Source: Prochloraceae cyanobacterium PL24a_bin.78 (GTDB lineage: Bacteria > Cyanobacteriota > Cyanobacteriia > Cyanobacteriales > JANQIW01). Taken from it: a stretch of DNA of 64,000 nucleotides. The position numbers were made by a program, and so were the translations under genes. The notes under the pieces are model-generated. The model was given only the letters and a program-made list of their open reading frames with translations, was not told the DNA's origin and made no database searches. Location of the stretch: NCBI GenBank assembly GCA_028281945.1, contig JANQIW010000081.1, forward strand, positions 57,212-121,211, given 5' to 3'. Positions 19,015 through 27,442 of this stretch are shown piece after piece. Position 1 is the first letter of the stretch. Each line of letters opens with the position of its first letter.

Positions 19015-21510
19015 ATGTCAATATTTAATTGTAGAGTGAAACATTTTATTGTCATAGATACAGAAGGAAGTGATGTTTTAAGAGAGATAGCAATTATCGA
19101 TAGTGAAGGTAAAACTATTTATGAAGCATTTACAAATCAAAATTCTCTTCATCAAAATAAGCTTAATACTAAATCATTAGAAAAAATTGTTGAAGAATTA
19201 GAACAGATATTACCTCAAACAACAATTGTTTGTCATAATACTGAACATGATCAAAAAATTTTGAGAAATAGTTTTCCTAAATGTCGTAAAATTTTTCCTT
19301 CTGTTGAATTTATTTGTACCTTAAAATTAGCTATAGAAATTTATCCTAAATTTTCAAGTTATAGTCTAAAAAATCTCAGTCGAAAATTATTCCTCAAAGT
19401 AGATAATTGCTTTTTTCAAGAGAATCGAAGCCATTCAGCGCGTTATGATGCTCAATTTACCTTACAATTATATCAGCATCTTATTTCTAAATCAAATCAA
19501 TCAATGCCTTCCATTATATTAAAACAACCTCCTATTTCTAACCCGTTTAGTAGTAATCGTGTTGATAACCCATTTCAAAATCATCTAGACTTTCAAAATA
19601 TTTATCAATCTCAATTTAATCATCTGAAATCTTTAGTAGAAGAAATTAAAAATGATAGTAACCAACAAAGTAAAGCAGCGGTAGTCATTGGAGAAGCAGG
19701 TAGTGGCAAGACTCATTTAATGATGCGTTTAGCTAAAGCTACCCTCAAAACCAATCGTTTATTATATGTGCGTCAACCAAATAATCCTCAATCAGTAATC
19801 CATCATATTTATGCACGAATCTTAGAATCTTTCTCTGAAAAAATCAATCTTGCTAATGGAAATCATACTCAATTAGAATTATTATTAGCTCGTAGTTTTA
19901 CTAGTATTTTGGAATTTATTCGATCTAAAGATGTAAATAAAAAATTAGATAACTTTATTCAAACACTTAAAAACGATAATTTGGTACTTTATGAGCGATT
20001 AGGAAGTGAAGGAACTCAAAAAAATCGAGATGGATGGAAATATATAGAGACTAAAATAACTCAATGGTGGGCAAATAATTATTCGGCTAGTGGTTATGCA
20101 CCTAATATTCTTAAAGGAATTATTAAATTTTGCAGTTATAAAGATAATCCCACGGCAGGAATTAACTATAAAGATAAGGTAAGACGATGGTTAGCAGGAA
20201 GTGAATTAGATAGTAACATTTGCCAAGAAATTGGTTTAAATAATTGGCAGGAAGATTTAGGCAAAGAAGATTTTGCATTAGAAGCTATTCGTTTATTCGG
20301 GCAACTGTCTACTTTAGATGAACCTTTAATTATTGTTTTCGATCAATTAGAATATTTAATTCATTATCCAGAACTTTTAATTTCTTTTGGGAATGCAGTG
20401 AGGGAAATTTTAACCCAAGTTCCTAATTCTTTAATTATAGTGAATCTTTTTCCTGATCGTTGGCAAAAGTTTCAGAATTCTTTTGATGCCTCGGTTACAG
20501 ATAGATTATCTGCCAATTCTATTATTTTAAATCGTCCTTCTCATGAAAATTTAACTAAGATTTTGGCTCAAAAATGCGAAACAGTAAATGTTAAATTAGA
20601 GAATTTATTTACTCCTTCAGAATTACAAATTATATTAGAACAACCTTCAATTAGAAAAGTAATAAATAAAGCGTCAGATTATTATCGTTCTAAATTTATT
20701 AATATTCCTTCAGGAAAATCTAATCTTAATCCTCAAAAAACTATTTCAGTAGAAGAAAGATTAACTAAATTAGAAAATGCTATCTCTCAAATATCTAAAA
20801 TTTGTTCCTCTTTAATTGGTGAAAATCCGTCTACAGATTCTTTACTAGATTCAAATAATTTAGAAAATACAAAAAATATAGAAAACTCTTTTGTTAGTAA
20901 TGAATTTTTATCTTCAGGAGTAGATAATCTTAATTTTAAAAAGCCAATTATAACTAATTATTTAGAAGAAAATAAACAAATTTTAGAACAAGATTATTCT
21001 AAACCTCATATTATTACAGATGATGATGATTATGGAAAACTATTTACAATCATAAAAGCTTTCCAAGAATATGATTCAAACATAGAAATGGATCATTTAG
21101 CATTAGGAAAAAAAGTAATACCACTTCATTTTTTAATCATTAACAATGATGTACAATGTGTAATAGCATTTCTCCATATAAGCGGAACTTCTTTCACTTC
21201 TAGGATTAAAAATTTTAATCAATTAGTTATATCCTATCCTAAAATCAAATTTTATTTATTGAGAGATGAAAGAGAAGGAATTATTAAAAGTAAAGTAGGA
21301 AAACTAGAAATTGAAAAATTAAATTATACTAAAAATGGTATATTTATGACTATGAATTTTGCTAATCGAGTAAATTTTGAATTAATTTATAAAATGATTG
21401 TAGATATCAATCAAGGAGATTTAGAAGTCTCTTTATCAGAAGCTGTCGCTACTTTTGTAAAACAAGATCAAAATTATTGGTTAATCCAAGAACTCTTGGG
21501 AAAAAAATAA
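19015..21510 (+). CDS. DEDDh 3'-5' exonuclease fused to a P-loop ATPase, function unknown
   Basis: Protein of 831 residues. Residues 10-160 form a DnaQ-like exonuclease with a full DEDDh set: D15-T-E17, D79 in NTEHDQKIL, and H140 with D145 (HSARYD). Residues ~195-480 form a P-loop NTPase with Walker A GEAGSGKT (226-233) and Walker B IIVFDQLE (D443, E446), in the style of Orc/Cdc6- or STAND-like AAA ATPases. A short predicted coiled coil (VEERLTKLENAISQISKI, about 582-600) and an Asn/Ser-rich linker lead to a C-terminal domain (about 660-831) that I do not recognise. The gene begins six bases after lysC, so it may be co-transcribed. The fusion suggests ATP-gated nucleic-acid processing, in repair, replication or defence; which one cannot be told from sequence alone. 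Confidence 0.8.
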   Translation: MSIFNCRVKHFIVIDTEGSDVLREIAIIDSEGKTIYEAFTNQNSLHQNKLNTKSLEKIVEELEQILPQTTIVCHNTEHDQKILRNSFPKCRKIFPSVEFICTLKLAIEIYPKFSSYSLKNLSRKLFLKVDNCFFQENRSHSARYDAQFTLQLYQHLISKSNQSMPSIILKQPPISNPFSSNRVDNPFQNHLDFQNIYQSQFNHLKSLVEEIKNDSNQQSKAAVVIGEAGSGKTHLMMRLAKATLKTNRLLYVRQPNNPQSVIHHIYARILESFSEKINLANGNHTQLELLLARSFTSILEFIRSKDVNKKLDNFIQTLKNDNLVLYERLGSEGTQKNRDGWKYIETKITQWWANNYSASGYAPNILKGIIKFCSYKDNPTAGINYKDKVRRWLAGSELDSNICQEIGLNNWQEDLGKEDFALEAIRLFGQLSTLDEPLIIVFDQLEYLIHYPELLISFGNAVREILTQVPNSLIIVNLFPDRWQKFQNSFDASVTDRLSANSIILNRPSHENLTKILAQKCETVNVKLENLFTPSELQIILEQPSIRKVINKASDYYRSKFINIPSGKSNLNPQKTISVEERLTKLENAISQISKICSSLIGENPSTDSLLDSNNLENTKNIENSFVSNEFLSSGVDNLNFKKPIITNYLEENKQILEQDYSKPHIITDDDDYGKLFTIIKAFQEYDSNIEMDHLALGKKVIPLHFLIINNDVQCVIAFLHISGTSFTSRIKNFNQLVISYPKIKFYLLRDEREGIIKSKVGKLEIEKLNYTKNGIFMTMNFANRVNFELIYKMIVDINQGDLEVSLSEAVATFVKQDQNYWLIQELLGKK

Positions 21511-21580
21511 ATTAAAACCCATGATTTAGTGATAATAATCATTATCTTAAAACCTATTTGATAAATAAATTTTTAATAAA

Positions 21581-22585
21581 ATGCTAAAATTATCTAATGA
21601 AATCCAAGAAAACCTATCAAAACCTTTAAAAATAGGTAAAATACAAATAAATAGTCGTGTCTTACAATCCCCTTTGTCTGGAGTTACAGATAAAGTCTTT
21701 AGGAAATTAGTCCGACGTTATGCTCCAGAATCCATGACATATACTGAGATGGCCAGTGCCAAAGAAATTCACCATCTAAAAGAAATACCCCAAATCATGG
21801 AAATCGATCCCAACGAACAACCCATCAGTATACAACTATTCGATTGTCGCCCAGACTTCATGGCAGAAGCCGCCCGAAAAGCAGTAAAAGAAGGTGCAAA
21901 AACCATTGATATCAACATGGGTTGCCCAGTGAATAAAATTACCAAAAAAGGAGGAGGTTCCTCATTATTGCGGCAACCAGAAATAGCAGAAGCCATTGTC
22001 AAAGAAGTAGCCAACGCCGTAGATATTCCTGTAACAGTAAAAACCCGCATAGGTTGGAACGATAAGGAAATCAATATTCTCGAATTTGCCCAAAGAATGG
22101 AATATGCAGGAGCACAAATGTTGACATTACACGGACGTACTCGTGCTCAAGGTTATAATGGTGAAGCAAGATGGGAGTGGATTGCTAAAGTAAAACAGGT
22201 TCTTTCTATTCCCGTGATTGCTAATGGAGATATTTTCTCACCAGAAGCCGCAGTACGATGTTTAGAATTAACCAAGGCTGATGGAGTCATGTGTTCTCGT
22301 GGTACATTAGGTTATCCTTTTTTAGTCGGAGAAATTGATTATTTTTTAAAGACAGGAGAATTATTACCTAAACCTACTTTGAAGGAAATTATGGATTGTG
22401 CCAAAGAGCATTTACAGGCTTTATGGGAATATAAAGGTTATCGAGGAGTAATACAATCTCGGAAACATTTAGGATGGTATTGTAAAGGTTTTTTTGGAGC
22501 ATCTGAATTACGCAATAAGTTATCTCGAATTGAAAGTGTTAAAGAAGGTTTTGATTTAATTGACTCAGCTATAATTAATATTTAG
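21581..22585 (+). CDS. dusB: tRNA-dihydrouridine synthase
   Basis: FMN-dependent enzyme that reduces uridine to dihydrouridine in the tRNA D-loop. The TIM-barrel signatures are clear: SPLSGVTDKVFRKLVRRY near the N-terminus, INMGCPVNKITKKGGGSSLL containing the conserved Cys115, VTVKTRIGW, LTLHGRTRAQGY, VIANGDIFSPEAA and SRGTLGYPF. The length of 334 residues suits DusB, but the exact subfamily is not settled by eye. The gene converges on the P450 gene with only 12 bases between stop codons. The upstream neighbour ends 70 bases before it. Confidence 0.93.
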   Translation: MLKLSNEIQENLSKPLKIGKIQINSRVLQSPLSGVTDKVFRKLVRRYAPESMTYTEMASAKEIHHLKEIPQIMEIDPNEQPISIQLFDCRPDFMAEAARKAVKEGAKTIDINMGCPVNKITKKGGGSSLLRQPEIAEAIVKEVANAVDIPVTVKTRIGWNDKEINILEFAQRMEYAGAQMLTLHGRTRAQGYNGEARWEWIAKVKQVLSIPVIANGDIFSPEAAVRCLELTKADGVMCSRGTLGYPFLVGEIDYFLKTGELLPKPTLKEIMDCAKEHLQALWEYKGYRGVIQSRKHLGWYCKGFFGASELRNKLSRIESVKEGFDLIDSAIINI

Positions 22586-22597
22586 TATTCAATTGAA

Positions 22598-23980
22598 TTA
22601 TCTTAGTGCCTTAACCTTCATTCTCACCCCACCAGCAGGAGAAAAAGTTATTCCTCGACGGGTTGATTTCAATGGGTGATTATCCAATAATTCCAATTTT
22701 ACCTGAGATAAAATGGTTGCTAATACTAATTTCATTTCAAATAAAGCAAAAGCGTAACCCAAACAACGACGATTTCCTCCTCCAAAAGGTAAATATTCAT
22801 AAGGAGAAAATTGTTTTTCAAGAAATCTTTCTGGTTTAAATACCTTTGGTTGGGGATAAATATCTGGTCTTTGATGAGTCAAATAAATAGAAGGCAAAAG
22901 AGAAGTTCCAGCTTCAAAGGTATATCCCATTAATTCAAAAGGTTGTTTTAATTGACGGTTAATAAATACAACAACGGGATTAAGTCTTAAAGTTTCTGAA
23001 ATTACTGCACTAAGATATGGTAATTTAGTAATAGAATTATAATCTTTTTGTGAAGTTTTTCCATTTAAAGAATTAAATTCTGCTATTAATTTTTGTCCTA
23101 TTTCTGGAATATAATGAATCCAATACATTGACCAAGCTAAACTATTAGCAGTTGTTTCATGACCAGCAAATAATATTGTCATTAATTCATCTTGTATTTC
23201 TTCATTGCTCATAGATTGGCCATTTTCATCTCTTGCAGAAATCATTAAACTGAGAATATCTTCCCCAAAAGTGTTTGGGTTATTTTTGCGGCAATTTATT
23301 TCTGTATTTAAAAGATCCTTAATAGTCTGCTTTTGCCTAAGAAATTCTCTCCAAGGAGTTAGAAACCCTAAATCTTTTTGTAATGGTGGTAAAAATAAAA
23401 ATAAAGATTTTAAAGGAGAATTAAAGATTTCTAATAAAGAAACTAAATTTTCTTGTAGCTCATTATATTGTTTACCTTCATCTAAACCAAAAATTGCTTT
23501 AAGAATAACCCGTAAAGAGATTTCTTGAGTGTAATCACGAATGCAAATAGATTGACCAACTTGCCATTGATTAATAACATTTTCGGTGATATCAATAATA
23601 GTCTGACCATATTTTTTCATTCTCTCTCCATGAAAAGGCGGCATTAATAATTGACGTTGTCTTTTATGTTCCAATCCATTAAGAACAACTAAAGAGTTAC
23701 TTCCCAGTAAAATTCTGATGGGTACACTGGTTTGTTCACCTACTTCAAATAAATTGGGATCGGCAGTGAATAATTTTTCTATAGCTTTAGGATCACTAAA
23801 AATCACAAATGGTGGTAATAATGAAGATTTTCGAGTATAAAAAATATCCCCATACTTTTTCTGAGATTTTTCTAATAACCCAAATTGATCGAACATTGCT
23901 TGAATTACTTGGATTAAGGCAGGAGTTTTATGAATATTAGGAAGTTTGGGATTAGTTGGAGATGAAGTTACTGTAGTCAT
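22598..23980 (-). CDS. cytochrome P450 (CYP110-like)
   Basis: Soluble haem-thiolate monooxygenase of 460 residues. Hallmarks in order are the I-helix AGHETTANSLAW, the K-helix ETLRLNP (ExxR) and the haem loop LPFGGGNRRCLGYAFALFEM, whose Cys near residue 405 ligates iron. There is no N-terminal membrane helix. Resemblance to cyanobacterial CYP110 proteins, which act on fatty acids and terpenoid-like compounds, is my reading of the haem-loop and N-terminal pattern; the substrate is not known. It lies downstream of an AraC regulator and a phytyltransferase on the same strand, with a 102-base gap to the regulator, so it may be under that regulator's control. Confidence 0.93.
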   Translation of the reverse strand: MTTVTSSPTNPKLPNIHKTPALIQVIQAMFDQFGLLEKSQKKYGDIFYTRKSSLLPPFVIFSDPKAIEKLFTADPNLFEVGEQTSVPIRILLGSNSLVVLNGLEHKRQRQLLMPPFHGERMKKYGQTIIDITENVINQWQVGQSICIRDYTQEISLRVILKAIFGLDEGKQYNELQENLVSLLEIFNSPLKSLFLFLPPLQKDLGFLTPWREFLRQKQTIKDLLNTEINCRKNNPNTFGEDILSLMISARDENGQSMSNEEIQDELMTILFAGHETTANSLAWSMYWIHYIPEIGQKLIAEFNSLNGKTSQKDYNSITKLPYLSAVISETLRLNPVVVFINRQLKQPFELMGYTFEAGTSLLPSIYLTHQRPDIYPQPKVFKPERFLEKQFSPYEYLPFGGGNRRCLGYAFALFEMKLVLATILSQVKLELLDNHPLKSTRRGITFSPAGGVRMKVKALR

Positions 23981-24082
23981 ATATTCACCTAATCTTCTTC
24001 GATAATTGTTTACTTGATTTTTCTTGATAATTTAATGGTAAAAACAATTGCTTTGTATTGTCTTGTAGATTATTCCGATTTT

Positions 24083-24994
24083 TTATAAATTCTTGCTAAA
24101 TTTTTTGGGTGTTATTCCAACTATACGTTTAAAGTGAAAATTCAGATGACTTTGGTTAGCAAAACCTACAGTATGAGCAATTTCTGCAATAGTCATTTTT
24201 TCTTGTGATAGTAATTCTTTAGCACGGGTAATTCTTTGGTTAATTACATATTTATGAGGAGTTAATCCAGTAGATTCTTTGAATAAAGTTATAAAATAAT
24301 GATCACTAATTCTAACTAAGCTTGCTAATTCTGATAATCTCAAATCCTGATTTAGATTTGCATTAATATAATCAGTTATTTCTTTTAATTGTTTTCTAGA
24401 TAAACCACTACTATATTGTTTTTCTAAAGGCTTTTTGATTCCATAATGTTGCATTAAATGAACTGCTAAAGCATTTGTCATAGTATCAAGGTAAAGATGA
24501 CTACTATTATTATAATTTTCTAAAATTTTTTTCAGTGCTAATCCCATTTGTAGAATGAGAAGATCAGAAATATCTATTTGAGGTATTAACTCAATAGATT
24601 GTTTACCCTCAGATTCATCTACTGTTTGCCTAAAAAAATTAGGATCAAATCCTAACATAATAAATTCAGTATATCCTTGCCAATTTCCTGTAACTCCTAC
24701 ATTAGCAGGAATTAATAGAATATCTCCTGTTTTCACTGAATATTGATAATGCTTTTCATCCACAATGCGCTCAACATAATTTTCCTTTTCAACATTGGTA
24801 AAAACAACTATACCATGTCCTGAAGGAACAATTTCTGAATGCTCTCCAGAAGGTTGATAATGATATTCTAAAAATAGATTATCCCAGCCTGCTTTAACGC
24901 TAGAAAGAATTGGCGGTTGAGGTAAAAATGAGCTTGTGATATTCTCTTTGAGATATTTTGTGGATAAAGATTTTTTTTGATAAATTTGAGACAT
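24083..24994 (-). CDS. AraC-family transcriptional regulator
   Basis: Protein of 303 residues with an N-terminal cupin-like sensing region (about 35-150) and a C-terminal pair of helix-turn-helix motifs: LRLSELASLVRISDHYFITLF, then MTIAEIAHTVGFANQSHLNFHFKR, ending in GITPKKF. This is the standard AraC/XylS layout and implies activation or repression in response to a small ligand. A longer frame would need a TTG at 25012; the ATG at 24994 is preferred. It lies between the phytyltransferase (46 bases upstream) and the P450, so regulation of that set and of itself is a reasonable guess. The ligand is unknown. Confidence 0.9.
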   Translation of the reverse strand: MSQIYQKKSLSTKYLKENITSSFLPQPPILSSVKAGWDNLFLEYHYQPSGEHSEIVPSGHGIVVFTNVEKENYVERIVDEKHYQYSVKTGDILLIPANVGVTGNWQGYTEFIMLGFDPNFFRQTVDESEGKQSIELIPQIDISDLLILQMGLALKKILENYNNSSHLYLDTMTNALAVHLMQHYGIKKPLEKQYSSGLSRKQLKEITDYINANLNQDLRLSELASLVRISDHYFITLFKESTGLTPHKYVINQRITRAKELLSQEKMTIAEIAHTVGFANQSHLNFHFKRIVGITPKKFSKNL

Positions 24995-25040
24995 AGTTAT
25001 AACAATGAACAATTAATAGTTGATAATTAAAAATTGACAA

Positions 25041-25979
25041 TTAAAAACAGACTATGGGAAAAAGAATATATTCTAAAAAAAATAGTTTCCAAATGAATTG
25101 ATAAAAATTAGCTATCTCTTTTTTATCCTCTAAATTAACTTGAAATGATCGCCACCAAAGCAAACTTAATAATATTAAATGAGTAGATATAGTCAAGTAA
25201 TTATTAACTTGAGAAAGCCAGAAAATAGCAGCTAAAATTATGCCTAAATAACAGACAGAAATAATCCAACGAGCGATATTAAATACATTAGATTTTCCTA
25301 ATAAAATAGTTAAAGTAGAGATGTTATATTCCTTATCTCCTTCCATATCTGGCACATCTTTAAAAATAGCAATAGCAATGGTAAATACTAAAATAAATAA
25401 AGTTAAAGCCCAAATTTCTAAAGGTAAAAACTTACTTTCTGCCAACTTATTACTAAAGTGTAAAAAGATGCCTAAATTAACAATTACTCCTCGCACTGTA
25501 AAAATACAAAAAGCTGCCCAAAAAGGAAATCTTTTCAAACGAATTGGAGGCAAAGAATAGGCGGTACCAATTGCCAAACTAATACTTACAGTTGCCAATA
25601 ACCAAATTCCTAAATACCCTGATAAAACTAATGCTAATATTCCAGTTATACTAACAATCCATTGAGCTTTTTGTTTGCTAAATTCTCCTGCCGCAATAGG
25701 CAAATGAGGCTTATTAATTTTATCTATTTCTATATCTTCAACTTGATTTAATCCCACAATATAAATATTACCAAGTAAACAAGCAAACCAAGTTCCTAAT
25801 AGCTGTATAATATTATTAGTTGTAGGATAAGTTTGGGTTATAGCTAATCCAATAGAATAAAGAGCTAATACACTCAAACTAGTACCAATAATTGTATGAG
25901 GGCGAGAAAATTTCCAAAGACTATAAAAGAAAGAAATTGATGTTTTTAAGAAAGGATGGAATGGAATAATTTGATTCAT
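25041..25979 (-). CDS. hpt: homogentisate phytyltransferase (UbiA family)
   Basis: Membrane prenyltransferase of 312 residues that joins homogentisate and phytyl diphosphate in tocopherol synthesis. Both UbiA Asp-rich motifs are present: NQVEDIEID (N78, D82, D86) and KDVPDMEGD (D208, D211, D215). Eight or nine hydrophobic helices surround them. The motif spacing and the SRPHTIIGTSLS stretch near the N-terminus fit plant VTE2/Synechocystis Slr1736-type enzymes rather than chlorophyll synthase or MenA. The longest frame begins at a TTG at 25988; I chose the ATG three codons in. The likely order on the minus strand is hpt, araC-like, P450. Confidence 0.88.
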   Translation of the reverse strand: MNQIIPFHPFLKTSISFFYSLWKFSRPHTIIGTSLSVLALYSIGLAITQTYPTTNNIIQLLGTWFACLLGNIYIVGLNQVEDIEIDKINKPHLPIAAGEFSKQKAQWIVSITGILALVLSGYLGIWLLATVSISLAIGTAYSLPPIRLKRFPFWAAFCIFTVRGVIVNLGIFLHFSNKLAESKFLPLEIWALTLFILVFTIAIAIFKDVPDMEGDKEYNISTLTILLGKSNVFNIARWIISVCYLGIILAAIFWLSQVNNYLTISTHLILLSLLWWRSFQVNLEDKKEIANFYQFIWKLFFLEYILFPIVCF

Positions 25980-26276
25980 TGAAAACAAAATAGCTTATAT
26001 TGTAGAATTTACTTCAGGTAATTTTATCATAAAAATCATTGTTTTTTACCTTTAATTTAAAGTTAAAATCATTTAGTTAAAATCTGTCATCATTATAAAT
26101 ACTTTTATAGTTTTTTTTGATTAAAAAATAAATATTATATCTTATCTAAGACAAAATAAATATAATTTAACTTATAGAAATTACAGTAGATACAATAAAT
26201 TCCCAGAAAATATAGAGATAAACAATTAAAGAAAATCCATATTCATCTGGGTATTTTCCCGTAATCAAATAATAAA

Positions 26277-26810
26277 TTAACCTACAGGAACAATATCAAC
26301 TGCTTCTGTTCCATCAGTATTTCCTTGTCCAGAAGTAATTTGTTCCCCATTACTTTCAATTTCAATGGCTAAATTGGTATCATCCAAATTAATATTGTAA
26401 TCAGTTGCATCTGCTGTATATCCTACACTAGCAACCATACTCCTTCCTTCATCAGTATATTTAAAGGCTAACAACTGATTTTTTTCCTTCTCATTATCGT
26501 AAGCCCAAATCACCATATATTGTTGCTCTTGATACTCAAAAATTTTAGGAGCGCGAGTTGGCACATAACGTCCTGCATTGCCAAAACTTCGATCGAGGAA
26601 ATCTTGAACCGATTCAGGCTCTACAGTAACATAGGCTATTTCGTCTCCACCTAATTCTACCTCTTCCTCTTCATTAATTTCTTCAGGAGGAAGTGCTGGC
26701 TCTTCTTTATCGCGATTGCGAAAATAATCGATTGCTTTCTTCGTGCCATAGCCTAAAGCCGCCGCGCCTGCTACCCCAGCAGCTATTTTAGCAAGATTAC
26801 CGAATTTCAT
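26277..26810 (-). CDS. small membrane-tethered acidic protein, unknown
   Basis: Protein of 177 residues that I do not recognise. The first 20 residues are an Ala/Gly-rich hydrophobic segment (IAAGVAGAAALGYG) followed by KKAIDYFRNRDKEE. Then comes a Glu-rich stretch (EEINEEEEVELGGDE) and a soluble domain (about 60-177) with strands around PKIFEYQEQQYMVIWAYD and LLAFKYTDEGRSMVASVGYT. The architecture suggests a small protein held at a membrane by its N-terminus. A strong AAGGAG lies seven bases before the ATG. It is divergent from the MshEN-like gene. Confidence 0.7.
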   Translation of the reverse strand: MKFGNLAKIAAGVAGAAALGYGTKKAIDYFRNRDKEEPALPPEEINEEEEVELGGDEIAYVTVEPESVQDFLDRSFGNAGRYVPTRAPKIFEYQEQQYMVIWAYDNEKEKNQLLAFKYTDEGRSMVASVGYTADATDYNINLDDTNLAIEIESNGEQITSGQGNTDGTEAVDIVPVG

Positions 26811-27100
26811 TATTTTTCTCCTTGGAAGTTTCTACTTAGTTTCTCCATAGGAAACTGTATCAAAATCATACTACAGAGATGTCCTCATTTTAAAACCTTC
26901 CACATTTCTTTATATAAACAAGATCAAGGTAAAGGCACTATAAATAGTGTTAATTATAAAAACTTACCCTACATACAGTGTTAATCAGAATTTATACTTG
27001 GATTTTAATAAAGTTTTGATAAACAAATTTAATTTTTTTGGATAAAATAGGGAAAGCACAACAAGTAATCTTAATGAAATATAATTACGAGGTGAACTTG

Positions 27101-27331
27101 ATGAAACTAGGAGAAATCTTAATTCGCAAACAATTAATTTCTAGCCCTGAATTAGAACAAGTAATCTCTAGTCAACTCCAGAAAGAGAAAAAATTAGGAG
27201 AATTACTCTTAGAAAATCAGATGATTAATTCAGACGATTTAAATAATGCTTTACAAGAGCAATATTGGCGCAATCATGGCTTTTGGAAAATTTCAGCCTT
27301 AGATTGGCAAAAAATTGAAAAAAATAGTTAA
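27101..27331 (+). CDS. MshEN/GspE N-terminal-like small protein
   Basis: Short protein of 76 residues resembling the N-terminal domain found in type II/IV secretion and pilus ATPases (MshEN/GspE-II N): KLGEILIRKQLISSPELEQVI, then KLGELLLENQMINSDDLNNAL. These are two copies of the 'LGE.L...g.is...l..AL' repeat. As a stand-alone protein it could be a regulator of pilus ATPases, some of which bind c-di-GMP through this fold; the residues needed for that are not clearly complete. The open frame reaches 27038, but GAGGTG seven bases before the ATG at 27101 decides the start. Confidence 0.7.
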   Translation: MKLGEILIRKQLISSPELEQVISSQLQKEKKLGELLLENQMINSDDLNNALQEQYWRNHGFWKISALDWQKIEKNS

Positions 27332-27442
27332 AATATTAAAGAAGGAAGATTATTGTTAAAATAATTTCTTCAAAATATAACTCAAAACAATTTGATCGCT
27401 AACAAAAATTAATTTCAATTTGTTGGAAAAACAGATAAAATC

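Noticed and set aside
24997..25040. Repeated AATTAATAGTTGATAATTAA-type sequence between the phytyltransferase and AraC genes
   Set aside because: Similar low-complexity AT sequence is common between genes here; the repeats are imperfect and no operator can be defined.
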